Assembly: GCA_029237695.1 (NCBI GenBank)
Contig: CM055271.1
Coordinates: 38,762,681 to 38,826,680, forward strand
Length of the DNA: 64,000 bases
Reading direction: 5' to 3'
From: Conchocele bisecta
Lineage: Eukaryota > Mollusca > Bivalvia > Lucinida > Thyasiridae
In this document: positions 43,162-56,499 of the stretch, one piece after another
How positions within the stretch are numbered: position 1 is the first letter of the stretch
Layout of the letters: each line of letters opens with the position of its first letter
Notes under the pieces: model-generated
What the model was told of the DNA's origin: nothing
Databases searched by the model: none
The model's input: the letters and a program-made list of their open reading frames with translations, nothing else
Made by a program: the position numbers and the translations under genes

Positions 43162-45118
43162 GTGTTCCGTTAAGATCATCGTAATATCGCTATCGGGTCA
43201 ATACTACGAGAGCACGAGAGCATGACACTATGACACTACGATCATTATACCACGATGCTACGATGGTGATATTTATATCATAACGCAATGACGATACTAC
43301 GGCAGAGGAATACTACAATGGCGATACCACGATGACGAATTCATGTAGTACTATAACACGATAACCATCACGTGATAACACGACAGTACGATATAATATC
43401 GAAGTTTATCACATGAAATCCTCGTTATGGCGTGTTTTAACCCATTTCATAAATGTGTTATGACATACGTGTAATAACATCTGGAGCGCCTTTGATTGGC
43501 TGGCCGCCACACTCTAATTACGTATTCGTAGTATGCGCCAACGTTATGTCAAATTAATTAATATAGACGTTCCAAATGACATCCGTAATGGCGCGACAAA
43601 GCAATATTTTGATATTGACGTCATCAAGTTTTAAGCGTCATTAGAAGCGTCCATAAAAGTACTGCAATTGTCAGAATGAGCTCGCGAAACGTAGTATGAA
43701 GTGTTTACTAAGAACAGGAACCTGGTATATGGCAAATTTATAATAATTGTATTGTTGGATTAAAACTACTTTTTTTCTGTGGAGATTTTCAAATATACGC
43801 GAAAATAGTCAATGGCGTCTGCTCACTGAACCTTATTGGCTATCTCCAAGTGTTCTGCTCTTCGGAGGCTGAAGTCATCTGATAAATAGAATCTCGAACT
43901 CGTTTCCCTTTGATATGAGTTGTATGAAACTCGTCCGCAATGTTATGCATAAATTGTGCGTGACTCGTTTTCTAAATTCCATAGCAAATGGAAACTCATT
44001 TGAGATCCTCTGTATCTAATATCGTAGTATTGGTATCATTGTATTGTACTATTGTCATCGTCCTATCGTGATATCGCCTTCCGGATTGATATGTGCATGC
44101 GCATTGTTTGTAAGGGAAGATGACGTCGACAAGCAAAGTACGCCGCCATCCATTGCTTATGCTGTAATACAATACTTGCTATCTACATACGTTTTCAGAA
44201 TGTAAGAAACACATATCATATATTAGCATGTATGTTACGGAGAGAGAGGAAATACCAGATAAAAAGCAGTCATACACTAAAGCCCGGAAGCATACATGTC
44301 TATACATTGGATATAAGATCATGTGATTTCCGAACGTTTCAGAACGATTTCCTCCATGACGTAATCTGTGACGTCATTTTTACGGTAGACATTCTTTAAA
44401 ATATTCACATCAAACGGAAGGATTGTTATGATACATAGCGTATCATAGACGACCACTTACGTAATTTATAGTTGCAGTAACATTACTTTAGAAAACCTTT
44501 AGTTATAGCTTACACGGGCGGGGACGAGAACCTGAAGTTTAGTTTACATGCAATATCGCGTTAGACACGAGTCCATGTCCATTCAGAAGGTGATATCACG
44601 ATTGCACAATGATGATACTGGGATACATGTACTACCTGTACAATGACAGCAATGATACTACGATATCACGATGCTACTATGATATACTTAATACCATGGT
44701 TTATCACATGGAAAGCATTGTTATGCCGTGTTGTAACGAATTGCATACAACGTCATGTGATATGACACGTGTAATATCACCTGGAGCAATTTGATTGGCT
44801 GGACGATCTCCATAATTACGTATTCGTAGTATGCGTCAACGTGGTGTCAAATGAACAAAATGAAGACGTTCTTAATGACATTCCTGATCGCGCGATACAT
44901 CAATGATTTTTGACGTTGACTGAGGCTCGGTGATAAATATGGCTCACTCGTTTCATAAATATTATATCCAATGATAACGAGTTTGATATAATATATATCG
45001 TCATTGTGTTATCGTTATCGTGCTATCCTGGTATCGTCATCGTTGCTAGTATGCTATCGTTATCATGGTGACGTACTATTGACCCAATGGCGATAGTATG
45101 ATGGCCTTAACGGAACAC
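43162..45118. mobile_element. 2-kb TIR element in array copy 1
   Basis: The ends are inverted repeats of about 47 bp (40 matches), starting GTGTTCCGTTAAG and ending CTTAACGGAACAC. Inside the ends lie dense ACGATA/TATCGT words: forward at 43190-43400 and 44590-44700, reversed at 43995-44090 and 44985-45080. A direct internal duplication links 43405-43650 with 44695-44930. No target duplication and no coding sequence are visible, so it is a non-autonomous DNA element of unknown superfamily. Confidence 0.72.
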
Positions 45119-45898
45119 CGTAGAATATCCATGCCTTGCGCCGCACTCAAATGTTGGTTGATACATATCATAGCAACTCGTTATTTTTCAATACGAATCG
45201 AATATCCATAATGTTTCCGTATCCGTATTTAGCGTGTATGTTATCGATAGTTAACATATGACTAATGTTAACATAAGCTATAATCGTGACTTGTCCCATC
45301 ATGGAGTTAGAATCCATCTTTCATTGATGCCTTAGACATCGTCTGATTGCACAATGTTATATGATTGTGCATGTATTCAAGAATACATTGTATTTTCATG
45401 CTGTTCGTACGCCCGTGCAAAACCGGATAGTATTAGTAGTAGGGACGAATGTTTTATTGTAATCAAACTGGTACCATATTTATTTCTATTTTTAGTAATA
45501 ATTGGTCATATTTGTTAATATAAATAGTAACTTGTTTGCATCTAAGAAATATTACACAGTCACCATATTGGACGAAAGCAAACTGTGTACTTTTCGTAAA
45601 GGTCTACCATATTTTGTTACTTTAATATGTCTATCGGTAACTGAAATCAAATAGGTTCAAACGAGAGTCGCGCATACCCATGGTACACGTATCATCGAAG
45701 CCATTTGTTAGTAAGACACCAATCAGTCAGTATCGTTTCATCCCTAAAACGTAAACTTTTACTTTAATATGTGTGAATAAACACCTAACCTTCCTTAAGA
45801 ATTTACTGATACATGTAGACGTATTTAAAAAGTTTATTTATTTATTTATTCTGATTACATATGTATAATTAATCAACGTTTGATAGTAATGTATATGC

Positions 45899-46093
45899 AT
45901 GTCTTTCATTTGTATAGTTATCTACCTGTACCAGGGACAAGGTCCTGAACCTCAATGTCCCGATAAAGCCGTAGATCTAGCATGCGAGTCAGATCTGTAT
46001 ATGTATATTTTGAGAATGGATGATAACATGGTTTCTTCTAAATCCAATATGAGATTAACGTACTGGTCAATATATGCAAATGAGTTACGGTAG
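45899..46093 (+). other. Short ORF conserved in all three array copies (also 54150-54344 and 62259-62453)
   Basis: 64 codons, identical in the first two copies and with one residue changed in the third. It contains GQGPEPQCPDKAVDLACES. Conservation equals that of the noncoding unit, so it is no evidence of function. The segment after 'tgtaccag' resembles a small exon with a cysteine, but no splice partner was found. Confidence 0.2.
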
Positions 46094-46549
46094 CAAAATC
46101 TGGCCCACCGTTACTGAAATACACCTATGCTTTAATCCAGTATGGCCGCCGCGTAATAGTTTGTATATGCAAATTAGCTACTATTTATAGTAACAAATGT
46201 TACTAAAACTGGAAACCAATATGGCGCCCGTTTATAGACAGTAGAACAGTAGAACTTAAAATATCACAATGATAGCATGCAGTTAATGGCAAGCTTTCCA
46301 AACAATTTGTTTCCATTGGACACCATTGTATAAAACACTGATTGCAACCTACATGACCTACGCAGACCAATATTAGTTTGCAAATGCAGAAAGTTTGATA
46401 AGAACATACATTCAAAGAAGTTACCGTGTTGTTGGTGAAAACCGGTAGTGTTCACATTTCCGATCCAAAGTATATGTTTTAACTACAAATTGAATCGTCT
46501 CAACACGACTGATCACATGCTGTCACGACAGAGATACACATTACCATGA

Positions 46550-47860
46550 TTACTGGCGTAGGTTATTTTTGAAAAATAACCATGCTAACAGGAAATGTGT
46601 TGAATATCGACATAACTAGGAAGCTATTTAAAATAGCTGGCACGGTTATCCTGGCCATGTAAGTGTATCGTGTCCGATATATGTATATATAGTATAATTA
46701 TGGAGAGTGCATGAACCACATAATGAACACAGTGAAACTTGTGTACATGTTATATGCATATGTGAAACACAGTGTAGTATCCATGATCATGATGGTACCT
46801 CTTAGATTTTGGTTACTCGACTGACGCTAGTCACCATGGTCGTTTTGGTTGTTGTTCTCATTATAATTTGAGGACGTGATTACACATAACTGGCATCGAT
46901 TTAGTTTGTCCAAAACAAACAAAAAATGTGTTGAATGTCAACATAACTTGAGGAAGTTATTCAAAATAACTGACACGCGTTATCCGAGCCCTGAAAATAT
47001 AATGTGGCCGCAATCAAACCATACATGGTATATGAAAATTGCATGTACAACATCATGAAGATAACGAGAGCCGTGTATGATGTGTATATCTACATGTTAT
47101 GTACATATGTGAAACCCAGCTATGGGGTTATTGCTATTTTTTCAAGATAACGTGATACAGTTAGTATACATAACTGGCGTAGGTTATGTTTATCAAAAAC
47201 AAATACGAACTATGTTGAATGTCAACATAACTTAAGGAAGTTATTCAAAATAACTGACACGCGTTATCCTAGCCCTGAAAATATAATGTGGCCGCAATCA
47301 AACTTTTCATGGTATATGACAATTGTATGTATAACATCATAAAGATAACGAGACCTGTGTATGATGTGTATATCTACATGTTAGGTACATATGTGAAACC
47401 GAGCTATGGGTTGTTTTTCAAGATAACGGGAGACAGTTATTACACATAACTGGTATAGGTTATGTTTGTCAAAAACAAATACGAACTGTGTTGAATGTCT
47501 ACATAACTTGAGGAAGCTATTCGAAATAACTGCCACGGGTTATTCTAATATAGTGCATGCCTGCCATGGTATATGGAAATTGCATGTACACCATCATGAA
47601 GATAACTTGACATGTGTGTCAGTCATGTGTATATCTGCATGTTATGCACATATGTGAAACCCAGCTGTGGGTTATCTTTCAAGATAACGTGAGACAGTTA
47701 TTACACATAACTGGTATAGGTTATGTTTGTCAAAAACAAATACGACCTTTGTTGAATGTCAACATAACTTGAGGAAGTTATTCGAAATAACTGTCACGGG
47801 TTATTCTAATATAGTACATGCCTGCCATATTATATATGGTAATTGGGAATATTTAAATGT
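46550..47860 (+). repeat. Five tandem repeats of 260-330 bp inside array copy 1
   Basis: Starts are near 46552, 46884, 47167, 47444 and 47704. Each has ACATAACTGGYRTAGG, 'tgttgaatgtcaacataact', AGTTATTCAAAATAACTG, 'cacgSgttatcc' and 'catatgtgaaaccc'. The words AATAACTG and GGTTAT recur in both orientations, making small palindromes. Short frames repeated in each unit are by-products. Confidence 0.8.
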
Positions 47861-47881
47861 AAGTAATTTTTCACCAATAAC

Positions 47882-48269
47882 AAAAAAAGTCACCTTCCCC
47901 AAAATGTTTAGTTTGATGAAATTCCATCAAATATTCAAATTTTGATTCTATAGCGAAACATTATTTGCATAGGGGGGGGGGGGGGGGGGGGGGGTTGGGG
48001 GGGGGAGAGAGAGAGAGGTGGAAGCAGTGGGGGAGGAGTTAAAAAAACGAAACTAAAAATGGAAATTGACTCCTGGATAGCTTGGAAATGATGTAAATAA
48101 GAAAACAATAGTTAGAATTTGAAAATCGATCCACAAATAAAAAAATATGTAAATCAAATCTAGTTTTAGCCCCCATGTTAAATTCTCATAGGAAGGTTGT
48201 TTTTTCGCAATAAAATAAATATTTGATGGAATTTCTTCAAATAAATTTTTTGGCGAGGTTGACTTCTTT
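47882..48269. mobile_element. G-tract MITE in array copy 1
   Basis: Ends AAAAAAAGTCACCTTCCCC and GGCGAGGTTGACTTCTTT, with inner arms GATGGAATTTC / GAAATTCCATC. The core has a run of more than 20 G near 47972-47994, then TTGGGG and (GA)n. Family of 34995-35240. Confidence 0.75.
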
Positions 48270-51200
48270 ATTAATCATGTTAATGATGAAAAACTACTTA
48301 CATTTATATATTTTTAAGATTTAGTGTGTTTAATGGCCAATAGTTTGTCGGCAGCCAAACGTGGAACAGAGAATAGATGTGTATCGTTTATATTTTATCT
48401 AATTACCCTATTCTGATGTATGTATTCACGTAAATTATCATGATCATGGTATTAGTCGTAATATATAATGCAAATGAGGAACATGCCATATATTTAGAGT
48501 GAAACATCGATGAAAATGTCGTAGAGTTGAGAATACTTGTTTTCTTTGTAGATGCTGTAGCAGTGAGAGACACAGTTAAACCAATTCAATGAACATCCCA
48601 ACATTTCAACATGTTGAACATGTCGTCGAATTATACTGATAAAACAGCATACAATTCACCATCGCTGTCATGATTATCACGGTTATGGCAAAAGTGGTAT
48701 CAAAATGAACAAGGGAATTAACACCACGCTGTAAACTATAGTTAAGTTAACACTTGATTTTGTGTTACCGCCCTTTCAAACTGTGTACAAATTATAGATA
48801 CTGAAAATAACTGATACATGTTATCTACAATTTGATAACGGAAGGGAGACAACTCTCACACAACTAGAAGAAATAACTGTATCAGGTTATTTCGAACGTA
48901 ACTGAAATCAGTTACACCCCTGACTGATGAATAATCTGTTGTCTTTGTTATAGTCAATTCGCATCTTTTGTTACCTGTACAAGTATAGATACAATACATT
49001 GTATATCTTAGCGTATTAATTATGTGTTATATGTTTCATTAAATACATTGTGTCTCAGATATTCAATATCGGGTTTTTACCTTTATTGAACCAATTGTTT
49101 ATTCATTGTGAAATTGTGATATGTTTACAATATACAACATTTATAAAGTTTCCACAATGGACTCTATTAAACTACTGACTATCAATGGCAAACAAAATAG
49201 AACAAATGGTATTCTGAACTTTAGTTATATATTCATTATTATAATACATATACTGGTTTTATGACACGTCTGATTTTCTTTCAATACATGGTACCAGTTG
49301 CACTGCTGCAGTAACACGCACATACAGATCAACATGAACGTTTTATATAATACAGCCACTGGACAAAACGATTGTGACCAGCCTATCTCCAGATAATCCT
49401 ACACATTAATTATTGTACAATCCAGTCTGCTAGCCGATGGGTGGACTTTGTCCACGTGTATACTGTGTTGAAATATTTAAGTAACCCTTCAAGGGTTATA
49501 GAAGTTATGACAGAAATTACAAACTCCGGCCAACTTCTTAATGTGCCGGGCACACGGACGAACGGACACACGACACACACACACAGTCTAAACACTATAA
49601 TCCTCCGGCTTTAGCGAGACCGGGGGCATGCGTGAATACTTATGAAAGCCGAAATGCGTGCGCGATTTGATGCTGACCGGGACTGCTGGCGACTGAGACT
49701 GTTTACAGAAAATATTACTACGCCGGTTTTGGTGCCATTTCGTCATATGTATCGGCTTAGCTTGGTGTTTAAATATACATTGCATATTGCCAAAATATAA
49801 TATATTACGTTAATGAGTGCAACAAATAGCAAATTGAACAATGCACAAACACCATACATGTAGCATGCAATAATTGTCGGGACGATTTGCTCAAAGACCG
49901 GTCGGAGTGACCAGCTGGGAGAATCTGTTAATTGTCTGCATTAATCAATCAAAACAGGGAACGATTTAATACGAGGTCGATTGGATCAGTAATCGAATTG
50001 TGACTGGGGAAATGAGGCTGATATGTTTTTCGACCAGTGTAGATCTGGATCGGACTGTGCATCCGCTCTGTGAAACAAGTCGGTGTTATCTATCACTCTA
50101 TCTATCTATATATGTATCGTCCTGATAGTCAAACCCCTGCTGGGGACCTCGACTTTGTTAGGCGTAAACTGACAAGGTTTTCTCACGAAGAATGATCCGG
50201 ATATTCGTGCGCACTACCACTTGCAAAACGGCCAAGGTCCCGTCCGATTCCAATAGCATAGTATCCTATGCTGAAAATGGCGGACATTTCGTAGAAAAAA
50301 CTTCCACAATGACAAATACGTGTTCAAATACGTGGTATGGGATAAATATGCACCCCAAGTACGTTTGTGAATGCTATTTCAATCGCTTGCGGTTAAATCA
50401 ACTATTTGTTACACCAACTATCCAGTCATGCAACTCTGCAGATTGTGGATGAAAGGCCATGCTATTTTACTATGTGAGGAAAGGATCATACTATCAGTTA
50501 CAGACGCAATTCCAGGGATCATTGGATATCTATAGCTGGCAAAACAATGTACTTCACAACAAAATACATGATACTATTTACAATGTAGTGTTTAGTGTTT
50601 AGAGTTGTGTGAACGGACAGGTGCGTGAAATTGTTAATGCACAACACAAGCAAGTGACGAATTATGGATGGAAATTCATATTCGAACAATGACGGCTGTG
50701 ATTATCGGTATGCGTGTTGTGGTCTGAATATGAATTGCCAGATCTCCATGCATATTGCTATTTCACGGTCTGTCATTTCAACAGGAATGATAAACTTTAT
50801 TATTTATGATTGATTTTGAATCAAACGTCACATAGACCGCGCTGAAGATCATAATTATACTCTACCATTATTAAAGCATACACGCAGCGTATATAGAAAT
50901 GAATATACACGTGTCAGTCTACAATGTACACGAACGTACTAGTTTATTGGTATATACACTAGTCTGGTCCCTACACTACAAATTGTGCCGCATATGAAAT
51001 TCATATATATTTCATATGCCATATATAGGAACATAATTATAATGTATTTTTCCATATGAATTGCATATGTGGCACATTTGGCTGTGTACGTAGTTTGAAA
51101 TATTGTCGCGGCATTTCACATCTTTGGTGGGACGCCACTGTAGTCTTGGAGACTGTATGCTGGTGGCGGGGATTGTGACTCTGGGAGATCCACGTCAGTA

Positions 51201-51405
51201 ACAGACATGGCGCCAGTTGTGATTGATCTGTAAGTCTTCGTAGTCTGTGGGTAATCTCCGTCATAGTTATTGGCATATAATACATTGGGAGCCGCTCGGT
51301 CTCAGCGAACCAAGTTAAAACTTCCTCGGACTCCATTTCTGTCCGCACGCGCACGAGTCCTAGAATGCATACCGAGTAAGTAAGCTGCTTATAGTTAATA
51401 TTGCA

Positions 51406-53364
51406 GTGTTCCGTTAAGACCATCGTAATATCGCTATCGGGTCAATACTACGAGAGCACGAGAGCATGACACTATGACACTACGATCATTATACCACGAT
51501 GCTACGATGGTGATATTTATATCATAACGCAATGACGATACTACGGCAGAGGAATACTACAATGGCGATACCACGATGACGAATTCATGTAGTACTATAA
51601 CACGATAACCATCACGTGATAACACGACAGTACGATATAATATCGAAGTTTATCACATGAAATCCTCGTTATGGCGTGTTTTAACCCATTTCATAAATGT
51701 GTTATGACATACGTGTAATAACATCTGGTGCGTATTTGATTGGCTGGCCGCCACACTCTAATTACGTATTCGTAGTATGCGCCAACGTTATGTCAAATTA
51801 ATAAAATAGAGACGTTCCAAATGACATCCGTAATGGCGCGACAAAGCAATATTTTGACATTGACGTCATCAAGTTTTAAACGTCATTAGAAGCGTCCATA
51901 AAAGTACTGCAATTGTCAGAATGAGCTCGCGAAACGTAGTATGAAGTGTTTACTAAGAACAGGAACCTGGTATATGGCAAATTTATAATAATTGTATTGT
52001 TGGATTAAAACTACTTTTTTTCTGTGGAGATTTTCAAATATACGCGAAAATAGTCAATGGCGTCTGCTCACTGAACCTTATTGGCTATCTCCAAGTGTTC
52101 TGCTCTTCGGAGGCTGAAGTCATCTGATGAACAGAATCTCGAACTCGTTTCCCTTTGATATGAGTTGTATGAAACTCGTCCGCAATGTTATGCATAAATT
52201 GTGCGTGACTCGTTTTCTAAATTCCATAGCAAATGGAAACTCATTTGAGATCCTCTGTATCTAATATCGTAGTATTGGTATCATTGTATTGTACTATTGT
52301 CATCGTCCTATCGTGATATCGCCTTCCGGATTGATATGTGCATGCGCATTGTTTGTAAGGGAAGATGACGTCGACAAGCAAAGTACGCCGCCATCCATTG
52401 CTTATGCTGTAATACAATACTTGCTATCTACATACGTTTTCAGAATGTAAGAAACACATATCATATATTAGCATGTATGTTACGGAGAGAGAGGAAATAC
52501 CAGATAAAAAGCAGTCATACACTAAAGCCCGGAAGCATACATGTCTATACATTGGATATAAGATCATGTGATTTCCGAACGTTTCAGAACGATTTCCTCC
52601 ATGACGTAATCTGTGACGTCATTTTTACGGTAGACATTCTTTAAAATATTCACATCAAACGGAAGGATTGTTATGATACATAGCGTATCATAGACGACCA
52701 CTTACGTAATTTATAGTTGCAGTAACATTACTTTAGAAAACCTTTAGTTATAGCTTACACGGGCGGGGACGAGAACCTGAAGTTTAGTTTACATGCAATA
52801 TCGCGTTAGACACGAGTCCATGTCCATTCAGAAGGTGATATCACGATTGCACAATGATGATACTGGGATACATGTACTACCTGTACAATGACAGCAATGA
52901 TACTACGATATCACGATGCTACTATGATATACTTAATACCATGGTTTATCACATGGAAAGCATTGTTATGCCGTGTTGTAACGAAATGCATACAACGTCA
53001 TGTGATATGACACGTGTAATATCACCTGGAGCAATTTGATTGGCTGGACGCATCTCCATAATTACGTATTCGTAGTATGCGTCAACGTGGTGTCAAATGA
53101 ACAAAATGAAGACGTTCTTAATGACATTCCTGATCGCGCGATACATCAATGATTTTTGACGTTGACTGAGGCTCGGTGATAAATATGGCTCACTCGTTTC
53201 ATAAATATTATATCCAATGATAACGAGTTTGATATAATATATATCGTCATTGTGTTATCGTTATCGTGCTATCCTGGTATCGTCATCGTTGCTAGTATGC
53301 TATCGTTATCATGGTGACGTACTATTGACCCAATGGCGATAGTATGATGGCCTTAACGGAACAC
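51406..53364. mobile_element. 2-kb TIR element in array copy 2
   Basis: Same element, 1959 bp, nearly identical to copy 1. Confidence 0.72.
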
Positions 53365-54796
53365 CGTAGAATATCCATGCCTTGCGCCGCACTCAAATGT
53401 TGGTTGATACATATCATAGCAACTCGTTATTTTTCAATACGAATCGAATATCCATAATGTTTCCGTATCCGCATTTAGCGTGTATGTTATCGATAGTTAA
53501 CATATGACTAATGTTAACATAAGCTATAATCGTGACTTGTCCCATCATGGAGTTAGAATCCTTCTTTCATTGATGCCTTAGACATCGTCTGATTGCACAA
53601 TGTTATATGATTGTGCGTGTATTCAAGAATACATTGTATTTTCATGCTGTTCGTACGCCCGTGCAAAACCGGATAGTATTAGTAGTAGGGACGAATGTTT
53701 TATTGTAATCAAACTGGCACCATATTTATTTCTATTTTTAGTAATAATTGGTCATATTTGTTAATATAAATAGTAACTTGTTTGCATCTAAGAAATATTA
53801 CACAGTCACCATATTGGACGAAAGCAAACTGTGTACTTTTCTTTTCGTAAAGGTCTACCATATTTTGTTACTTTAATATGTCTATCGGTAACTGAAATCA
53901 AATAGGTTCAAACGAGAGTCGCGCATACCCATGGTACACGTATCATCGAAGCCATTTGTTAGTAAGACACCAATCAGTCAGTACGTTTCATCCCTAAAAC
54001 GTTAAACTTTTACTTTAATATGTGTGAATAAACACCTAACCTTCCTTAAGAATTTACTGATACATGTAGACGTATTTAAAAAGTTTATTTATTTATTTAT
54101 TCTGATTACATATGTATAATTAATCAACGTTTGATAGTAAAGTATATGCATGTCTTTCATTTGTATAGTTATCTACCTGTACCAGGGACAAGGTCCTGAA
54201 CCTCAATGTCCCGATAAAGCCGTAGATCTAGCATGCGAGTCAGATCTGTATATGTATATTTTGAGAATGGATGATAACATGGTTTCTTCTAAATCCAATA
54301 TGAGATTAACGTACTGGTCAATATATGCAAATGAGTTACGGTAGCAAAATCTGGCCCACCGTTACTGAAATACACCTATGCTTTAATCCAGTATGGCCGC
54401 CGCGTAATAGTTTGTATATGCAAATTAGCTACTATTTAGTAACAAATACTAAATGTTACTAAAACTGGAAACCAATATGGCGCCCGTTTATAGACAGTAG
54501 AACAGTAGAACTTAAAATATCACAATGATAGCATGCAGTTAATGGCAAGCTTTCCAAACAATTTGTTTCCATTGGACACCATTGTATAAAACACTGATTG
54601 CAACCTACATGACCTACGCAGACCAATATTAGTTTGCAAATGCAGAAAGTTTGATAAGAACATACATTCAAAGAAGTTACCGTGTTGTTGTGAAAACGGT
54701 AGTGTTCACATTTCCGATCCAAAGTATATGTTTTAACTACAAATTGAATCGTCTCAACACGACTGATCACATGCTGTCACGACAGAGATACACATT

Positions 54797-56110
54797 ACCA
54801 TGATTACTGGCGTAGGTTATTTTTGAAAAATAACCATGCTAACAGGAAATGTGTTGAATATCGACATAACTAGGAAGCTATTTAAAATAGCTGGCACGGT
54901 TATCCTGGCCATGTAAGTGTATCGTGTCGTATATGTATATATAGTATAATTATGGAGAGTGCATGAACCACATAATGAACACAGTGAAACTTGTGTACAT
55001 GTTATATGCATATGTGAAACACAGTGTAGTATCCATGATCATGATGGTACCTCTTAGATTTTGGTTACTCGACTGACGCTAGTCACCATGGTCGTTTTGG
55101 TTGTTGTTCTCATTATAATTTGAGGACGTGATTACACATAACTGGCATCGATTTAGTTTGTCCAAAACAAACAAAAAATGTGTTGAATGTCAACATAACT
55201 TGAGGAAGTTATTCAAAATAACTGACACGCGTTATCCGAGCCCTGAAAATATAATGTGGCCGCAATCAAACCATACATGGTATATGAAAATTGCATGTAC
55301 AACATCATGAAGATAACGAGAGCCGTGTATGATGTGTATATCTACATGTTATGTACATATGTGAAACCCAGCTATGGGGTTATTGCTATTTTTTCAAGAT
55401 AACGTGATACAGTTAGTATACATAACTGGCGTAGGTTATGTTTATCAAAAACAAATACGAACTATATTGAATGTCAACATAACTTAAGGAAGTTATTCAA
55501 AATAACTGACACGCGTTATCCTAGCCCTGAAAATATAATGTGGCCGCAATCAAACTTTTCATGGTATATGACAATTGTATGTATAACATCATAAAGATAA
55601 CGAGACCTGTGTATGATGTGTATATCTACATGTTAGGTACATATGTGAAACCGAGCTATGGGTTGTTTTTCAAGATAACGTGAGACAGTTATTACACATA
55701 ACTGGTATAGGTTATGTTTGTCAAAAACAAATACGAACTGTGTTGAACGTCTACATAACTTGAGGAAGCTATTCGAAATAACTGCCACGGGTTATTCTAA
55801 TATAGTGCATGCCTGCCATGGTATATGGAAATTGCATGTACACCATCATGAAGATAACTTGACATGTGTGTCAGTCATGTGTATATCTGCATGTTATGCA
55901 CATATGTGAAACCCAGCTGTGGGTTATCTTTCAAGACAACGTGAGACAGTTATTACACATAACTGGTATAGGTTATGTTTGTCAAAAACAAATACGACCT
56001 TTGTTGAATGTCAACATAACTTGAGGAAGTTATTCGAAATAACTGTCACGGGTTATTCTAATATAGTACATGCCTGCCATATTATATATGGTAATTGGGA
56101 ATATTTAAAT
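54797..56110 (+). repeat. The same five tandem repeats in array copy 2
   Basis: Starts near 54804, 55136, 55420, 55698 and 55958. Spacing is the same as in copy 1, so the inner array did not expand or contract after the large duplication. Confidence 0.8.
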
Positions 56111-56133
56111 GTAAGTAATTTTTCACCAATAAC

Positions 56134-56499
56134 AAAAAAAGTCACCTTCCCCAAAATGTTTAGTTTGATGAAATTCCATCAAATATTCAAATTTTGATTT
56201 TATAGCGAAACATTATTTGCATAGGGGGGGGGGGAGAGAGAGAGAGGTGGAAGCAGTGGGGGGAGGAGTTAAAAAAACGAAACTAAAAATGGAAATTGAC
56301 TCCTGGATAGCTTGGAAATGATGTAAATAAGAAAACAATAGTTAGAATTTGAAAATCGATCCACAAATAAAAAAATATGTAAATCAAATCTAGTTTTAGC
56401 CCCCATGTTAAATTCTCATAGGAAGGTTGTTTTTTCGCAATAAAATAAATATTTGATGGAATTTCTTCAAATAAATTTTTTGGCGAGGTTGACTTCTTT
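56134..56499. mobile_element. G-tract MITE in array copy 2
   Basis: Same element with only about 12 G at 56224-56235, which explains most of the length difference from copy 1. Confidence 0.75.

Larger units (their letters stand above)
40674..48924 (+). repeat. Array copy 1
   Basis: Complete unit, 8251 bp. Order inside: AT-rich part; a pearl-like remnant (41190-41400); a GACCAGTGTAG hairpin remnant (41805-41880); a small inverted repeat (42425-42530); the 2-kb TIR element (43162-45118); AT-rich part with a short conserved ORF (45899-46093); 270-bp repeats (46550-47860); MITE (47882-48269); and a tail with 'aataactg'-type words. Confidence 0.93.

Noticed and set aside
46876..56197. Frames MSKTNTNCVECLHNLRKLFEIT and relatives, repeated many times
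   Set aside because: They follow the inner 270-bp repeat; each has its own stop and they change as freely as the noncoding parts.
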